Source: Ornatilinea sp.
Lineage (GTDB): Bacteria > Chloroflexota > Anaerolineae > Anaerolineales > Anaerolineaceae
Length of the DNA stretch: 64,000 nucleotides
Reading direction: 5' to 3'
Assembly (NCBI GenBank): GCA_018433975.1
Contig: JAHDQE010000014.1
Location: forward strand, 62,001-126,000
Below are positions 62,687 through 64,000 of the stretch, piece after piece. Made by a program: the position numbers and the translations under genes. The notes beneath the pieces were generated by a model that saw nothing but the letters and a program-made list of their open reading frames with translations, made no database searches and was not told the DNA's origin. The number at the start of each line of letters is the position of its first letter. The first letter of the stretch is position 1.

Positions 62687-64000
62687 TTTTTATCCTTCTG
62701 TGATGAACCGGCCTGCTTCTTCAAACCGTCCCGCTGCATCTGACGCCAGATTTCCAGACGTTTGGCGATCTGCGCCTCGTGTCCCTGGTCCGAAGGCTGG
62801 TAGAAAACCGTTCCCAACAGGTTGTCCGGCAGGTACTGCTGCGGCGTGAAATGCCCGGAGAAATCATGCGGATATTGGTATCCCTGTCCGTGTCCCAACC
62901 CAACCGAATCGCGGTTGGCATCCATCAAATGAGAGGGGACCGGCCCTACACCGCTCCGGCGGATCATATCCTGCGCTTTGAAGATCGCGCCTGCCGAATT
63001 CGATTTCGGAGCCGTGGCCAGGTAAAGCGTGGCCTCGGCAATCGGGTAGATTCCCTCCGGCATACCGATATATTCAAACGCCTGCGCCGCGGCCGTGGCA
63101 ACCACCATTCCCAGCGGTGCCGCCAGACCGATATCCTCACTTGCCAGAACGATCAGCCTGCGCAGGATAAAGCGCGGGTCCTCACCGGCTTCCAGCATTT
63201 TTGCCAGCCAGTACAGGGCCGCGTCGGGGTCGGACCCGCGGACGGATTTAATGAACGCCGAAATCGTATCGTAATGTGCGTCTCCGTTCTTGCCGTACAC
63301 CACCGCCCTTTTCTGGATGGACTCCACGGCCACATCCAGGTCTATCCGGATCACGCCGTCCGGGTCGGGCGGGGTGCTTTCAACCGCCAGTTCCAGCGCG
63401 TTCAGCAAATTCCGCGCGTCTCCTCCGGAAACCCGGATCAGGTGCAGCTGCGCGTCCTCCGTGATTTCAATACTTCGCCCGCCGTATCCTCGCTCCGGGT
63501 CTTCCAGTGCCCGGGTCAGGATAACCCCCAACTCGGCCTCCCCCAGAGGCTTTAATTCAAAGATCCGCGAGCGGGATACCAGCGCAGGGATGACCTCGAA
63601 ATAGGGGTTTTCGGTGGTCGCCCCGATCAATGTCACCAGGCCGCTCTCGACATGCGGCAGCAGCGCATCTTGCTGCGCTTTATTCCAGCGGTGGACCTCA
63701 TCAATAAATAAAATCGTGCGCTCTTTCTGCAAAATACGCCGGTTCTTCGCGGACGCGATCACCTTGCGCAGCTCTCCAACCCCCGCGAGGACGGCCGAAA
63801 TGGTTTCAAACTGCGCTTTGGTATGGCGGGCAATCACCCGCGCCAGGGTGGTCTTACCGGTTCCGGGAGGGCCAAAAAAGAGGATGGAAGAAAAGAGATG
63901 GTCCGCCTCAATCGCCCGTCTCAACAACTTCCCCGGCCCAATAATATGGCTTTGGCCTACAAACTCATCCAGGGTCTGCGGGCGCATCCGGGAAGCCAGA
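62683..64000 (-). CDS. rarA: Replication-associated recombination protein A, 5' end outside window
   Basis: The frame is open to the window edge. An ATG at 63987 exists, but the codons before it read LASR, the typical PLAxRMRP lead-in of RarA, and no ribosome site precedes that ATG. The true start therefore lies beyond 64000. Visible motifs are FVGQSHIIGPGKLLRRAI, Walker A FFGPPGTGKTT, Walker B TILFIDEVHR and sensor IGATTENPYF. The C-terminal helical tetramer domain includes LASEDIGLA and NLLGTVFYQPSDQG. RarA/MgsA is an AAA ATPase acting at stalled replication forks. Confidence 0.95.
   Translation of the reverse strand, partial: LASRMRPQTLDEFVGQSHIIGPGKLLRRAIEADHLFSSILFFGPPGTGKTTLARVIARHTKAQFETISAVLAGVGELRKVIASAKNRRILQKERTILFIDEVHRWNKAQQDALLPHVESGLVTLIGATTENPYFEVIPALVSRSRIFELKPLGEAELGVILTRALEDPERGYGGRSIEITEDAQLHLIRVSGGDARNLLNALELAVESTPPDPDGVIRIDLDVAVESIQKRAVVYGKNGDAHYDTISAFIKSVRGSDPDAALYWLAKMLEAGEDPRFILRRLIVLASEDIGLAAPLGMVVATAAAQAFEYIGMPEGIYPIAEATLYLATAPKSNSAGAIFKAQDMIRRSGVGPVPSHLMDANRDSVGLGHGQGYQYPHDFSGHFTPQQYLPDNLLGTVFYQPSDQGHEAQIAKRLEIWRQMQRDGLKKQAGSSQKDKK

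Noticed and set aside
1-64000. CRISPR array
   Set aside because: No regularly spaced identical repeats and no cas genes were found.

Overview
The window reads like a chromosome segment of a Gram-positive-like, probably anaerobic bacterium. The best guess is Chloroflexota, class Anaerolineae. This is an inference from gene style, not from a 16S marker. The pointers are lipoproteins with Pro/Thr-rich stalks followed by beta-propellers, DUF11-type surface proteins, a secreted protein ending in LPxTG plus a sortase domain, a ROK-controlled sugar cluster whose substrate-binding protein is a Tat lipoprotein, a T-box in front of valS, and no outer-membrane genes. Base composition is moderate, with clearly AT-richer patches at about 49.5-52.9 kb and 60-62 kb.

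Layout. 1-3.98 kb: a truncated propeller lipoprotein, a DUF4332 protein, and an overlapping minus-strand pair (ADP-ribosylglycohydrolase and PfkB kinase). 3.98-15.3 kb: a divergent control region with three inverted repeats, then a plus-strand sugar operon: ROK repressor, CUT1 ABC transporter (binding protein and two permeases), two Gfo/Idh/MocA oxidoreductases and two tandem GH35-like glycosidases. 15.4-16.8 kb: tatA, a TatB-like gene and tatC. 17-19.7 kb: a GIDE-domain membrane protein, a GNAT-like acetyltransferase and a YrdB protein. 20.1-26.3 kb: a 2077-residue secreted repeat protein that carries an LPRTG motif and a C-terminal sortase domain. 26.6-31.5 kb: aldo/keto reductase, a 13-odd-repeat lipoprotein and an MFS transporter. 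31.6-36 kb, minus strand: a four-domain CoA-disulfide reductase/rhodanese/TusA/DsrE2 fusion with its ArsR regulator, then an ECF sigma/anti-sigma pair. 36.2-42.6 kb: Tat-type metallophosphoesterase, UbiB-family kinase, beta-hydroxyacid dehydrogenase, EamA transporter and an unrecognised 573-residue protein. 42.9-45.9 kb: valS with a complete T-box leader and a consensus promoter. 46-49 kb: Nudix hydrolase, an orphan solute-binding lipoprotein and a metallo-beta-lactamase-fold protein.

49.1-52.9 kb: tRNA-Cys, tRNA-Gly and tRNA-Lys. The tRNA-Lys gene is followed by a decayed integrative element of about 3.4 kb. A 42-nt copy of the tRNA-Lys 3' half (40/42 identical) closes the element, which holds two lipoprotein genes, a zinc-ribbon membrane protein, a small ORF and two remnants of tyrosine recombinases. 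52.9-56.6 kb: a membrane-anchored DUF11/SdrD-like protein coupled to a Cache-HAMP-HD-GYP phosphodiesterase. 57-59.9 kb: a TetR-controlled operon (HXXEE protein, CocE/NonD hydrolase) with promoter and operator visible. 60-62 kb: an AT-rich defence patch with an ApeA-like HEPN protein and a decayed AlbA_2-type gene beside it. 62-64 kb: histidine phosphatase and rarA, which runs off the window.

The most interesting items are the LPxTG-sortase fusion, the tRNA-Lys island, the ApeA/AlbA_2 patch, the 45-bp perfect palindrome between the PfkB and ROK genes, and the co-location of a Tat-dependent lipoprotein with the Tat translocase genes.
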